Assembly: GCF_947504215.1 (NCBI RefSeq)
Contig: NZ_CANNGO010000009.1
Span: 1 to 64,000, forward strand
From: an uncultured Ruegeria sp.
GTDB lineage: Bacteria; Pseudomonadota; Alphaproteobacteria; Rhodobacterales; Rhodobacteraceae
Direction of reading: 5' to 3'
Length of the DNA: 64,000 bases
Shown: positions 1 to 8,089 of the stretch, piece after piece
How positions within the stretch are numbered: position 1 is the stretch's first letter
Layout of the letters: the number at the start of each line of letters is the position of its first letter
Notes under the pieces: generated by a model
The model's input: the letters and a program-made list of their open reading frames with translations, nothing else
Database searches by the model: none
Told to the model about the DNA's origin: nothing
Position numbers and translations under genes: made by a program

Positions 1-122
1 GCAATCAGTTCGATCTCATCACGCTGGCGACCCAGCTCGGACGTGATCGAGCCATAAAGCTCAGGGTCACGATCAGACAGGGACTGGGTGAAAAAACCGT
101 CATTTCGATGGGGGGCATTCAC
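1..122 (-). CDS. glyA: Serine hydroxymethyltransferase, N-terminal fragment
   Basis: Only the first 40 codons are inside the window; the gene continues past base 1. The reverse strand begins with GTG preceded by AAGGAG at good spacing and reads [20 protein letters not shown], then a stretch ending [10 protein letters not shown]. This matches the N-terminus of bacterial SHMT, including the start of the E-x-I-E-L-I-A-S-E-N block. SHMT is a cytoplasmic PLP enzyme that interconverts serine and glycine with methylene-tetrahydrofolate. It is the last gene of the serine-cycle operon, 21 bases after ppc, where it would carry the C1-entry step (glycine + methylene-THF to serine). Roseobacters often have more than one glyA, so this may be the operon-dedicated copy; that is inference. 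Confidence 0.85.
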   Translation of the reverse strand, partial: MNAPHRNDGFFTQSLSDRDPELYGSITSELGRQRDEIELI

Positions 123-143
123 GTCGAATCTCCTTCGTACAGG

Positions 144-2774
144 TCAACCGGTCCAGCCGAGACCGGCTGAAATGGCGTTCATGGATTGCAACAGTGGAAC
201 CGGAACCGTTCCAGCCTGAGGCTCATCACGGGCTTGGCGCAGTAAATCGACCTGCAGCGTGTGAATGCGGGTCAGTTCAGCCCGCTTGCGATCGAACCGT
301 TCGCACAAACGTGGAAAGCGGTGCCCTATGGCCTGACCACCGGTCAGAAACTGCACTGCGGTGGAGGCATTGGTGTATTCTGTAGCAATGATCCCGAAAA
401 TCCGGGTGCGAATATCGGCATCCTGCACCAGACCCGCATATTGTTCAGCAAGGTCGAGATCGGTTTGATACAGCGATTTTTCCATTTCATCGACAGCAAG
501 GCGGAACAGGCGCGAGTGCTGAAACAGATCTTGCAACACCTCGTCGCCGCGCGCGCCGCGAAACTTGCGAAAGCTGGCCATAGCAGAGCCGAACCCATAC
601 CAACCAGTGATCAAGTGCCGGTTTTGCGACCATGCAAAGACCCATGGAATGGCGCGCAGGTCATCCAGACTAGCCGCCCCGAACCGGCGGGTCGGACGCG
701 ATCCGATTTTCAGCCTGGCCAGTTCTTCGACCGGGCTGGCCTGCTGGAAATAATCCAGAAACCCTGGCATTTGCAGCAGTGAGATATAGGCCGTTTGCGA
801 TAGTTCGGACAACGCATCCAGCGCGTCATCGAATTCTGGCCGCAGCAGGGGTTCGTTCTGGTCGGCCGTGTGGCGCAGCGTGCTGGACAGCAACAACTCC
901 AGATGCGCAGCTGCCGTTCCGCGATTGGCATATTTGGTCGACACGACTTCGCCCTGTTCAGTGACCCGCAAACGTCCCGAAATGGTTCCGTTGGGCTGCG
1001 CGGCGATGGCGCGTCCGGTGGGTGCGCCACCACGGCTGACCGAACCGCCACGCCCATGAAAAAACGCGGCCCGAAAGCCCTGCGACGCCAGCGCGGCGAC
1101 AATCCGGCGTTGCGCGCGCTCCAGCTCCCATGTCGAGCAGAAATAGCCACCATCTTTGCCGCTGTCGGAATAGCCCAGCATCACCTCGATCACGTTGCCA
1201 CCGGTTTTGAGGCTGCGGCGGGCAAGGGGCACATTCAGAACATCCAGCAGGATCGACGGGGCGTTGCGCAGGTCGGCGATTGTTTCAAAAAGAGGAACCA
1301 CAGAAATATCAAGCGTTTCCGACCCAAACCCCGCATAGCGGGCCAACAGATAGACCCCCAGAATATCGTCGGCAGAGCGGGTCATCGACAGGATGAAAGG
1401 CCCCACCGCATTTGGATCGGGTCCCGTCCGAACTGAATGCACGAGGGCCAGCAGGGCCAGTAATTCCTGCGCCTGATCGCTCAATCCGTCCCGTTCGTGG
1501 TATTGCAGATTTTGATCCGCCAATTCGGCGCGCAGGCGGGCGGACCATTCGGGTGACCCATATTCAGGGGCGGTTCCGGACATAGACCAGATCTCGGCCA
1601 AAACGCTGGTTGTGACGGTTGAATTCTGGCGGATATCCAGCGTTGCAGTGCGGAAGCCAAAAACCGCTGCCGCGCGGCACAGTGGCCGGACGTGCCTGCG
1701 GGCCAGAATAGCTGCGTCGACGGCGCAAAGTGCGGCATCAAGCGCATCGAGGTCACTGATGAATTGCGAGATGTGGTCATACATCCCGTCTGTTAATTTC
1801 TGGCGAATAGCGCTGAGGGCTTGTCTGAATGGTTCGTTGGGGTTTCGAGTGCTGTTCGGCACACAGTCAATGATTGTTTGCAGTCTTGCAGCGTGGGGCT
1901 GAGGTAAGGGTAGGATCAGGGCACTGATGCTGAGCCTGCTGGCCGCCTGATCAAGGGCCTGACCATAAAGATCGACCGCAGTCTCTTGTCCGCGTTGTAA
2001 GGCAAGCGCCGTCATGTCAGTGGTCACATTCGGATTGCCATCGCGATCTCCGCCAATCCAGCTATGAAAGCGGATTTTGGGGGTCGCATCCACGGTCTGG
2101 CCCAGAACGTGCAGGCAGGCCTGATCGAACCGGTCCATGACCTGCGGCACTGCGTCAAAGATTGCGTCGCGGAAGAACTGCAATCCCCACTCGATCTCAT
2201 CCCGCAGGCTGGGGCGGGACAGGCGTAACTCGCCGGTCAACCACAGCAGATCGATCTCACCTTCGAGATCGTTCAGCAGCCCGGCGCGTTCTGTCGGCGT
2301 CCAGCGCTGCGTTTCAAGGCTGACGAGGACGCGGTAGATGCGGCGGTGAATCTCCAGAACGGTAACGCGCTTTGCCTCGGTCGGGTGTGCCGTCAGCGTG
2401 GGACCAGCCAAAAGCCTGCTTGCCAACTTTTCGGTTTGCTCGGCGGTCGGGCACACATCAGACAATGCCTGGGCAAACCCACCTTCGACCGCATCAGCGC
2501 CATCGTTGGTTTCGGTCAGGCGACGGTTTCGCACATCTGCGTTTTCGTCGATGAGGCGCAGAAGCTGAAACCAGATGGACAGGGCTTGCAGATATGGTGT
2601 TGCCGCCGGGCCTGTTGGGATGGGTGCCAGTGTCGTGGCCTCGGCCCAGATGGCCACATGCGGGGCCCGCTTCAGCAGGATGTTCCGCCATAGCATCCGC
2701 AATTCGATCCGCAGCCCTTCGGCATAGGTCGAAGAGTCGTGCGAAGGCCGAGTTTCCTGAGCCAAAGCTTGCAT
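144..2774 (-). CDS. ppc: Phosphoenolpyruvate carboxylase
   Basis: This 876-residue protein has the family's usual length. It carries the active-site histidine block TLTAHPTEAKR (His about residue 130), the LGYSDSGKDGGY block and the glycine-rich HGRGGSVSRGG loop. It carboxylates PEP to oxaloacetate in the cytoplasm; in the serine cycle this is the CO2-fixing step between PEP and malate. The C-terminus is GLGWTG, where many PEPCs end in a strongly conserved NTG; the terminal glycine is retained. The start codon overlaps the hprA stop by one base (TGATG), so the two genes are translationally coupled. There is no sign of the plant-type N-terminal phosphorylation serine. The assignment is secure; the serine-cycle role rests on the neighbours. 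Confidence 0.95.
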   Translation of the reverse strand: MQALAQETRPSHDSSTYAEGLRIELRMLWRNILLKRAPHVAIWAEATTLAPIPTGPAATPYLQALSIWFQLLRLIDENADVRNRRLTETNDGADAVEGGFAQALSDVCPTAEQTEKLASRLLAGPTLTAHPTEAKRVTVLEIHRRIYRVLVSLETQRWTPTERAGLLNDLEGEIDLLWLTGELRLSRPSLRDEIEWGLQFFRDAIFDAVPQVMDRFDQACLHVLGQTVDATPKIRFHSWIGGDRDGNPNVTTDMTALALQRGQETAVDLYGQALDQAASRLSISALILPLPQPHAARLQTIIDCVPNSTRNPNEPFRQALSAIRQKLTDGMYDHISQFISDLDALDAALCAVDAAILARRHVRPLCRAAAVFGFRTATLDIRQNSTVTTSVLAEIWSMSGTAPEYGSPEWSARLRAELADQNLQYHERDGLSDQAQELLALLALVHSVRTGPDPNAVGPFILSMTRSADDILGVYLLARYAGFGSETLDISVVPLFETIADLRNAPSILLDVLNVPLARRSLKTGGNVIEVMLGYSDSGKDGGYFCSTWELERAQRRIVAALASQGFRAAFFHGRGGSVSRGGAPTGRAIAAQPNGTISGRLRVTEQGEVVSTKYANRGTAAAHLELLLSSTLRHTADQNEPLLRPEFDDALDALSELSQTAYISLLQMPGFLDYFQQASPVEELARLKIGSRPTRRFGAASLDDLRAIPWVFAWSQNRHLITGWYGFGSAMASFRKFRGARGDEVLQDLFQHSRLFRLAVDEMEKSLYQTDLDLAEQYAGLVQDADIRTRIFGIIATEYTNASTAVQFLTGGQAIGHRFPRLCERFDRKRAELTRIHTLQVDLLRQARDEPQAGTVPVPLLQSMNAISAGLGWTG

Positions 2775-3745
2775 CAGATCACCCGGTCACGTGGGGGGCG
2801 GCCCTGAAAGAAATCATCCAGATTATCCAGGACACGGAAACCCATCGCCTCTCGGGCTTCGCGGGTTGCGGAGCCGAGATGCGGTAGCATCACCAGGTTG
2901 TCGCATTGCAGCAGGTCCGGGCTGATCCGTGGCTCTCCATCAAACACATCCAGTGCGGCACCGCCGATCACGTCAAACATCAGCGCCTGGATCAAAGCAA
3001 ACTCGTCCACGACCTCGCCGCGTGCGGTATTGATCAGGTAAGCATCCTGCTTCATCAGGTCCAACCGACGTGAGTTGATCAGGTGTCGGTTTGTTGCCCC
3101 ACCCGGGCAGTGCAGCGAGACGAAATCGCATTGCGGCAACAGCTCATCCACGGTGTCGATTTGCGTGGCGTTACAGCGCCGCAAGACCTCTGGCGATACA
3201 CGGCTGCGGTTCTGAACTAGGATTTTCATGCCAAACCCGTGATGGGCGCGCCGTGCCATTTCCTGACCGATGCGGCCAAACCCAATAATGCCAAGCGTCT
3301 TGCCTGACACTTTGGTGCCAACAAGGTGCGTCGGTCGCCAGCCGGACCATCCACCTGCGCGCAGTTCACGTTCGCCTTCACCCGCGCGGCGGGCCACCAT
3401 CAACAGCAAGGTCATTGCCAGATCGGCGGTGCATTCCGACAATACATCGGGCGTGTTGGTGACGGTCATCCCCAGATCCCGTGCCGATGGCTCGCAGATA
3501 TGGCTGTAGCCGACGCCGTAATTGGCCAGGATCCTGGTCTGGGCAGCGGGCACATCCAAGGCTTCTGCGTTCAGCGTGTCAGTCACTGTGGGCAGCACCG
3601 CATCATAGCGTTTCAGCGCTTCGCGGATCTCGGCCGGGGACATGGGTTTGTCCCCGGTGTTCAAGACCGCATCATAGTTTTCGGCCAATTGCGCCTCGAC
3701 GGCGGCGGGCCAACGACGGGTGACAAGAACCGAAGGTTTAACCAT
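2774..3745 (-). CDS. hprA: Hydroxypyruvate reductase (D-2-hydroxyacid dehydrogenase)
   Basis: This is a 323-residue D-isomer-specific 2-hydroxyacid dehydrogenase. The Rossmann motif GIIGFGRIG lies at about residues 152-160, and the catalytic triad is Arg242 (NTARGEVVDE), Glu271 (DVFDGEP) and His289 (MLPHLGSATR). In the serine cycle the enzyme reduces hydroxypyruvate, made by serine-glyoxylate aminotransferase, to D-glycerate with NAD(P)H. The same fold also gives glyoxylate reductases, so the substrate is assigned from its place between malate-CoA ligase and PEP carboxylase. It overlaps mtkB and ppc by one base each. Glycerate kinase, needed for the next step, is not in the window. Confidence 0.88.
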   Translation of the reverse strand: MVKPSVLVTRRWPAAVEAQLAENYDAVLNTGDKPMSPAEIREALKRYDAVLPTVTDTLNAEALDVPAAQTRILANYGVGYSHICEPSARDLGMTVTNTPDVLSECTADLAMTLLLMVARRAGEGERELRAGGWSGWRPTHLVGTKVSGKTLGIIGFGRIGQEMARRAHHGFGMKILVQNRSRVSPEVLRRCNATQIDTVDELLPQCDFVSLHCPGGATNRHLINSRRLDLMKQDAYLINTARGEVVDEFALIQALMFDVIGGAALDVFDGEPRISPDLLQCDNLVMLPHLGSATREAREAMGFRVLDNLDDFFQGRPPRDRVI

Positions 3746-4635
3746 TATGCTGCCTTTCTCATGACGCGGGCGATGGTTTCGCCGATGACAGCCGGGTTTT
3801 CAGCCACCGTGACACCGGCAGCCGAGAGGATTTCGACCTTTTCCGAGGCGCTTTCGCCAAAGGCCGAGATGATCGCCCCTGCATGGCCCATTGTCCGGCC
3901 CTTCGGTGCGGTCAGACCTGCGACATAGGCGACGACGGGTTTTGAGACATGATCGCGAATGTATTCGGCCGCCTCGGCCTCTTGTGGCCCTCCGATCTCG
4001 CCGATCATGGCGATGACTTCCGTGTCGGCATCCCATTCAAACCGTTCGAGAATGTCGCGGAACGAGGACCCATTGATCGGATCGCCTCCGATCCCGACGC
4101 TGGTCGAGACACCGATGCCGCGCTCTTTCAGCTGCGCCGCAGCCTCATAGCCCAGCGTACCGGATCGGCCGATGATGCCGACATTGCCGGGCAGGTAGAT
4201 GTGACCCGGCATAATACCCAGCAGGGCCTTGCCTGGGCTGATCGTTCCGGCACAGTTAGGGCCGGTCAGAACCATCCGCTTGTCCTTGGGATAGCGGTAC
4301 ATGTAGCGCTTGACCCGGATCATGTCCTGCGCCGGGATGCCGTCTGTGATGCAAACGCAATAGCGGATGCCTGCGTCTGCGGCCTCCATGATTGAATCCG
4401 CTGCAAACGGGGGCGGGACAAATACAAGACTCGCCTCCGCGCCGGTGGCCTCGACGGCCTGTTTGACGGTGTCAAAAACGGGCACGCCTTCGACGGTTTC
4501 GCCGCCTTTGCCGGGAACAACACCGCCAACAACATTGGTGCCATAGTCGATCATGTCCTTGGTGTGAAAACGCGCCATACGTCCGGTGATGCCCTGAACA
4601 ATTACGCGTGTGTCGCGGTCGAGGAGAATGCTCAT
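3745..4635 (-). CDS. mtkB: Malate-CoA ligase (malate thiokinase) alpha subunit
   Basis: This 296-residue protein is homologous to succinyl-CoA synthetase alpha. It has an N-terminal CoA-binding Rossmann domain (VIVQGITGRM), the GPNCAGTISPGK block, and the phospho-histidine in MGHAGAIIS (His251). With MtkA it converts malate, CoA and ATP to malyl-CoA, which malyl-CoA lyase splits to glyoxylate and acetyl-CoA. The protein could be read as SucD, but sucCD normally sit in the TCA operon with sucAB and mdh. Position between hprA and mtkA in a serine-cycle operon, and the sequence deviations from SucD, favour malate thiokinase. Start and stop overlap neighbours by a single base. Malyl-CoA lyase (mcl) is not present here. 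Confidence 0.88.
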   Translation of the reverse strand: MSILLDRDTRVIVQGITGRMARFHTKDMIDYGTNVVGGVVPGKGGETVEGVPVFDTVKQAVEATGAEASLVFVPPPFAADSIMEAADAGIRYCVCITDGIPAQDMIRVKRYMYRYPKDKRMVLTGPNCAGTISPGKALLGIMPGHIYLPGNVGIIGRSGTLGYEAAAQLKERGIGVSTSVGIGGDPINGSSFRDILERFEWDADTEVIAMIGEIGGPQEAEAAEYIRDHVSKPVVAYVAGLTAPKGRTMGHAGAIISAFGESASEKVEILSAAGVTVAENPAVIGETIARVMRKAA

Positions 4636-5831
4636 TACACGGCCCTCATCTTGGTGTTTTGAGTCAGATCGCTTTTCCAGGCGCCAACGGCGCGCTCGGC
4701 AGCTTCCATTAAGGTTGTGGCGCGGATGATCGGCAGGCCGGACTGGGCCAGAATTTTCTGACCTTCCTCTACATTCGTGCCTGCGAGACGCACGACCACT
4801 GGCAGATCAAGCTGCAGCTCTCGCAGCGCCTGAACAACGCCTTCGGCAACCCAGTCGCAGCGGTTGATACCTGCAAAAATGTTGACCAGAACCGCCTGCA
4901 CATTGTTGTCCGACAGCACCAGGCGAAAGGCCTTGGCCACACGTTCGGGTGATGCGCCACCGCCGATATCCAGGAAGTTGGCGGGTTCACCTCCGGCCAG
5001 TTTGATTGTGTCCATCGTGGCCATCGCCAGACCGGCTCCGTTCACGATGCAGCCGATGTTGCCATCCAGCCCGACATAAGACAGGCCACGATCCGCCGCG
5101 CGGCTTTCGCGCGGGTCTTCTTGGCTTTTGTCGCGCAGCTCTGAAATCTGGGGGTGCCGGAACAACGCGTTGTCGTCAAAGCTCATCTTGGCGTCCAGAG
5201 CTAGTACGCGGTCGTCTCCCGTCACGACCAGCGGGTTGATTTCCACCATGGTCGCGTCCAGCTCGCTGAAAGCGGAATAGCAGCCCTGTAGGGTCCGGAC
5301 CATTTGCTGAACCAGACGAGGCTCGAGCCCCAGGTTGAACGCAATCTCGCGTGCCTGGAATTCCTGCAAACCCACTGCAGGTTCCACGATGGACCGCACG
5401 ATGCTGTCGGGGCGCTCAGCCGAGATATCCTCGATCTCCATCCCGCCTTCCGAGGACGCCACGATCATCACCCTCTGGCTGGAGCGATCCAGAACAAAGC
5501 CGAGATAGATCTCTCGGTCGATCGGTACGGCGGATTCGACGTAGACACGGTAGATGCCTTTGCCTTCCGGGCCCGTCTGATGGGTCACCAGCTTGCGGCC
5601 GAACATTTCATCACAGGCTTCGTGTATCTCGTTTTCGCTGTTGCACAGCTTGACGCCACCAGCTTTGCCGCGTCCGCCCGCATGGACCTGAGCTTTGACG
5701 ATCCACTTGTCGCCTCCCAACTCCCGTGCGCGATACGCCGCCTGTTCCGGGCTGTAGGCCAGCGCACCAGATGGGACGGCGACACCAAAATTCGAAAGAA
5801 CTTCTTTTGCCTGATACTCATGAATGTCCAT
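4635..5831 (-). CDS. mtkA: Malate-CoA ligase (malate thiokinase) beta subunit
   Basis: This 398-residue homologue of succinyl-CoA synthetase beta starts [17 protein letters not shown]. It has the ATP-grasp domain ([17 protein letters not shown]) and the C-terminal ligase domain with [11 protein letters not shown] and FLDIGGGAS. It partners MtkB in ATP-dependent malyl-CoA formation. Two ATGs lie six bases apart. The inner one is chosen because GGGAGG stands 7 bases before it, while the outer ATG is nearly touching that site. The insert typical of malate thiokinase around ARDRG ([19 protein letters not shown]) sits where SucC has its usual substrate-loop sequence. It is 28 bases downstream of sga and overlaps mtkB. 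Confidence 0.87.
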   Translation of the reverse strand: MDIHEYQAKEVLSNFGVAVPSGALAYSPEQAAYRARELGGDKWIVKAQVHAGGRGKAGGVKLCNSENEIHEACDEMFGRKLVTHQTGPEGKGIYRVYVESAVPIDREIYLGFVLDRSSQRVMIVASSEGGMEIEDISAERPDSIVRSIVEPAVGLQEFQAREIAFNLGLEPRLVQQMVRTLQGCYSAFSELDATMVEINPLVVTGDDRVLALDAKMSFDDNALFRHPQISELRDKSQEDPRESRAADRGLSYVGLDGNIGCIVNGAGLAMATMDTIKLAGGEPANFLDIGGGASPERVAKAFRLVLSDNNVQAVLVNIFAGINRCDWVAEGVVQALRELQLDLPVVVRLAGTNVEEGQKILAQSGLPIIRATTLMEAAERAVGAWKSDLTQNTKMRAV

Positions 5832-5859
5832 CTGCATTCCTCCCGTTTATGCAGTGTAA

Positions 5860-7101
5860 TTATGCGGCGATCGACGTGCCGTAGCGGCTTTGGAGCAGTG
5901 CATCGATGTCGTCGAAATCAACCTGGCCCCCCAGCTCATGCATGGCTTCGGCAAACAGGCGCACGATCTGGCTGATGGCTTGGCGATTCAGTTGATTGAG
6001 GATGCCAATCCGAACCTGAACCGGCGCGCTGAGCGTCGGCCAGATGCCAAAGCCACGGGCGCGGCAGTTCTGAACCAGTTCCATCTCGCGCCCGGCCAGT
6101 TCGGCGGGCAGGTTCAGCACCACCAGGCTAGGCATGTCCGACGTCACTTCGCATCCCAGCGCGGTCACTGCATCGCGCAGAACCTTTTCGTGTGTCCGGT
6201 ACGAGGCTGACCGCTTTGACAACCCGTCCTGCAGCGTCAGGCGCAGAGATTCATGAAAGGCAGCGACCGCATAGCCCGAGTGGGTGCGGTGATAGGCGCC
6301 TTTTTCAACGTCCTGACCGTCGACGATACCCCAATGGCGGGCCTCGAAAATCGGGTTGTGGACATAGGTGTAAGCACCGGTTGATTTCAGGCTGTCGATA
6401 TAGGCGTCGGTAAAGCTGACTGGCGCATAGGTCAGTGGCAGACAGCACAGACCTTTCTGCGGGCAAGACGCCCAACCAGCAATCCCCGGATAGTCGTCGA
6501 TCCGGAAGTCTTCGACGCCCAGCGAGGAAACCGCATCGATCAGACCCATTGCGCCGTGACGTTCACACGCATCTGAAAAACCGCGCAGATCGTTGATGCG
6601 GCCCGAGCCGGTTTCCCAATGCGCCATGAAGGCCCATTTCGGTTTGTGTTCGGCTAATGCGGCTTCGACCGTTTCGCCAGTCACGGTCTGGCCATGCGGA
6701 ACCTCGATCACCGTCACGCTCGCCGCCGGCGGATCCAGCGGGTTGGCCACGTGTTCCTGTGGTGTTGCGGCCTTGATCCTGAGGGTCAGCGCATCGATGC
6801 CTGAAAAGGTGCCGTTTGAGAAGGCAACAACCTTGTCGCCAGGCATGACCGCCGAGAACATGGTGTCCAGCCCGCTCCAGCCAGTGCCGGCAACCGCAAA
6901 GGTATATGTGTTAGACGTGCCCCAGATCTGCCGCAGCATGTGCTTGCATTCGATCATGCCGCGCAAGACGTCGCCTTGCATGTGATCGGCCATCCCGGCG
7001 CCGGAAAAGGCCTGCAGCACACGGGCGTCGGTGTTGCCCGGTCCTGGCCCTGCTGCCAGGGTCTCGGGGATTTCGAGCGGGGAAAAAATCTGGGCAGTCA
7101 T
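5860..7101 (-). CDS. sgaA: Serine-glyoxylate aminotransferase
   Basis: This is a 413-residue fold-type I PLP enzyme of class V. The N-terminus has the AAGPGPGNTDARVL substrate loop, and the PLP lysine is Lys216 in SCPQKGLCCLP. It transfers the amino group of serine to glyoxylate, giving hydroxypyruvate and glycine, which closes the glycine-serine loop with GlyA and feeds HprA. It is the first gene of the minus-strand operon; a GGAGGA site precedes the ATG. The 200 bp region upstream, shared with the divergent regulator, contains TGGGTRGTT repeats that look like regulator sites. The length and motif order fit the methylotroph SgaA family rather than alanine-glyoxylate aminotransferase, but the two are close. 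Confidence 0.92.
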   Translation of the reverse strand: MTAQIFSPLEIPETLAAGPGPGNTDARVLQAFSGAGMADHMQGDVLRGMIECKHMLRQIWGTSNTYTFAVAGTGWSGLDTMFSAVMPGDKVVAFSNGTFSGIDALTLRIKAATPQEHVANPLDPPAASVTVIEVPHGQTVTGETVEAALAEHKPKWAFMAHWETGSGRINDLRGFSDACERHGAMGLIDAVSSLGVEDFRIDDYPGIAGWASCPQKGLCCLPLTYAPVSFTDAYIDSLKSTGAYTYVHNPIFEARHWGIVDGQDVEKGAYHRTHSGYAVAAFHESLRLTLQDGLSKRSASYRTHEKVLRDAVTALGCEVTSDMPSLVVLNLPAELAGREMELVQNCRARGFGIWPTLSAPVQVRIGILNQLNRQAISQIVRLFAEAMHELGGQVDFDDIDALLQSRYGTSIAA

Positions 7102-7217
7102 TGATGATCCTCCTCAAGCGTCTGGGTGGCAATCCACGCCCAAACTTCGCGTTGAGGGTCAGAAAAGCGATGCTTGCGTCTTTGCGCAACGTAACTTACT
7201 ACTGCTTTAGGGTATCT

Positions 7218-7296
7218 AATTGGGTGGTTAATAAACTACCCAATTGGGCAAGAATACCGATGTATACAGTAAATTGACCCACTCTTATGGGTAGTT
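7218..7296. promoter_or_regulatory. Repeat-bearing divergent control region, sgaA / luxR-type gene
   Basis: Three copies of a 9-mer TGGGTRGTT lie between the divergent genes: 7221-7229, 7288-7296, and in inverse orientation 7234-7242. The first and third form a near-perfect 12-bp inverted repeat with a 4-base AATA loop (7218-7245, one mismatch). The 7288 copy pairs locally with ACCCA at 7277-7281. The surroundings are AT-rich. Dimeric LuxR/NarL-type regulators bind such inverted half-sites, so this is the best candidate for the site through which the adjacent regulator controls the serine-cycle operon and itself. Confidence 0.55.
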
Positions 7297-7321
7297 TGTT
7301 TAAATTTTGGGCGTAAAAACA

Positions 7322-7951
7322 ATGGCCGAGTCTTCGCAGCATCCGATTGACGTTATGTTGGCCGACAACAACCCTTTGGTTCTGTCGGCCATGTCGGAAA
7401 TCTTTGAACGTGATCCGCGATTCTCTTTGATTGCCACTTCGGCAACGGCCGAAGGGTTCCTGGGTGCGGTGATGCGGGTCCCGGTTCAGGTCTGTGTGGT
7501 CGCCTGGACTCTTCCTGTTTTGGGGGCCGCCAAATTGATCGAGGTTCTGCGCGAACAGGAAAACGCGCCGCGATTTGTCGTCTACGGTGAAGCCGCCGGC
7601 GATGTTCCCAGATTGGCGATGCAGGCCGGGGCTGCCGGGTTTGCGCCGCGTTCAGGTGAGGTCGAAGGCCTGCTGGAAACATGTGCAGACGTGGCAGCTG
7701 GTAAAATGGTCTTTCCGTTCATCGACGTGCGCAAGATGCAACAGGATCCAATTCACAACCTGTCGCGAAAAGAACGCGAAATTCTCGAGGCTTTGGCCAA
7801 GGGTTTGTCAAACCGGGACCTGTCGAAAGACCTGCAGATTTCAACCAACACGGTGAAGTTCCACCTGTCCAATATCTATGAAAAGCTCTCGGTCAAGAAC
7901 CGAGCTCAGGCAATTGCATATTACTATTCGTCCAAGACGCCTTTGGAGTAG
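7322..7951 (+). CDS. LuxR/NarL-type regulator with degenerate receiver domain
   Basis: This 209-residue protein has a receiver-like N-terminal half and a C-terminal LuxR helix-turn-helix (LSRKEREILEALAKGLSNRD, then ISTNTVKFHLSNIYEKL). The acidic pocket survives in part (ADNNP), but the phospho-acceptor Asp expected before the TLP of the third strand is Ala61 (VVAWTLP). The conserved Thr/Ser after the fourth strand and the Lys after the fifth (here GAAGFAPRSG) are also absent. It should therefore act without phosphorylation or sense a ligand. It is divergent from the serine-cycle operon and probably controls it. An in-frame TTG five codons upstream exists, but the ATG is preferred. No histidine kinase gene is adjacent. 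Confidence 0.82.
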   Translation: MAESSQHPIDVMLADNNPLVLSAMSEIFERDPRFSLIATSATAEGFLGAVMRVPVQVCVVAWTLPVLGAAKLIEVLREQENAPRFVVYGEAAGDVPRLAMQAGAAGFAPRSGEVEGLLETCADVAAGKMVFPFIDVRKMQQDPIHNLSRKEREILEALAKGLSNRDLSKDLQISTNTVKFHLSNIYEKLSVKNRAQAIAYYYSSKTPLE

Positions 7952-7952
7952 T

Positions 7953-7974
7953 TGCGGCAGGCCGCAGGTTTTTT
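7953..7974 (+). terminator. Rho-independent terminator of the luxR-type gene
   Basis: TGCGGC-AG-GCCGCA forms a short perfect stem one base after the stop codon, followed by GG and six Ts. The stem is short but GC-rich and the U-tract is clean. Confidence 0.7.
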
Positions 7975-8032
7975 AGGAGGTTTTGCGGTCTGACCAGCTG
8001 CATCATCGATACGTCCCTCATGTTTCCAAGTT

Positions 8033-8072
8033 TATGCCAAAAGAAATGGCCCGCCAAAGAGGCGAGCCATTT
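8033..8072 (-). terminator. Terminator of the sugar ABC operon
   Basis: On the minus strand a 12-bp stem (8061-8072 with 8044-8055, one mismatch, 5-base loop) is followed by TTTCTTTT. It lies 17 bases beyond the stop of the substrate-binding protein gene and should end the uxaA-ABC transcript. Confidence 0.7.
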
Positions 8073-8089
8073 GTTGGTGACACCTGATC

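Noticed and set aside
3745..5831. Reading mtkB and mtkA as sucD and sucC of the TCA cycle
   Set aside because: The operon partners are sga, hprA, ppc and glyA, not sucAB, mdh or sdh genes.
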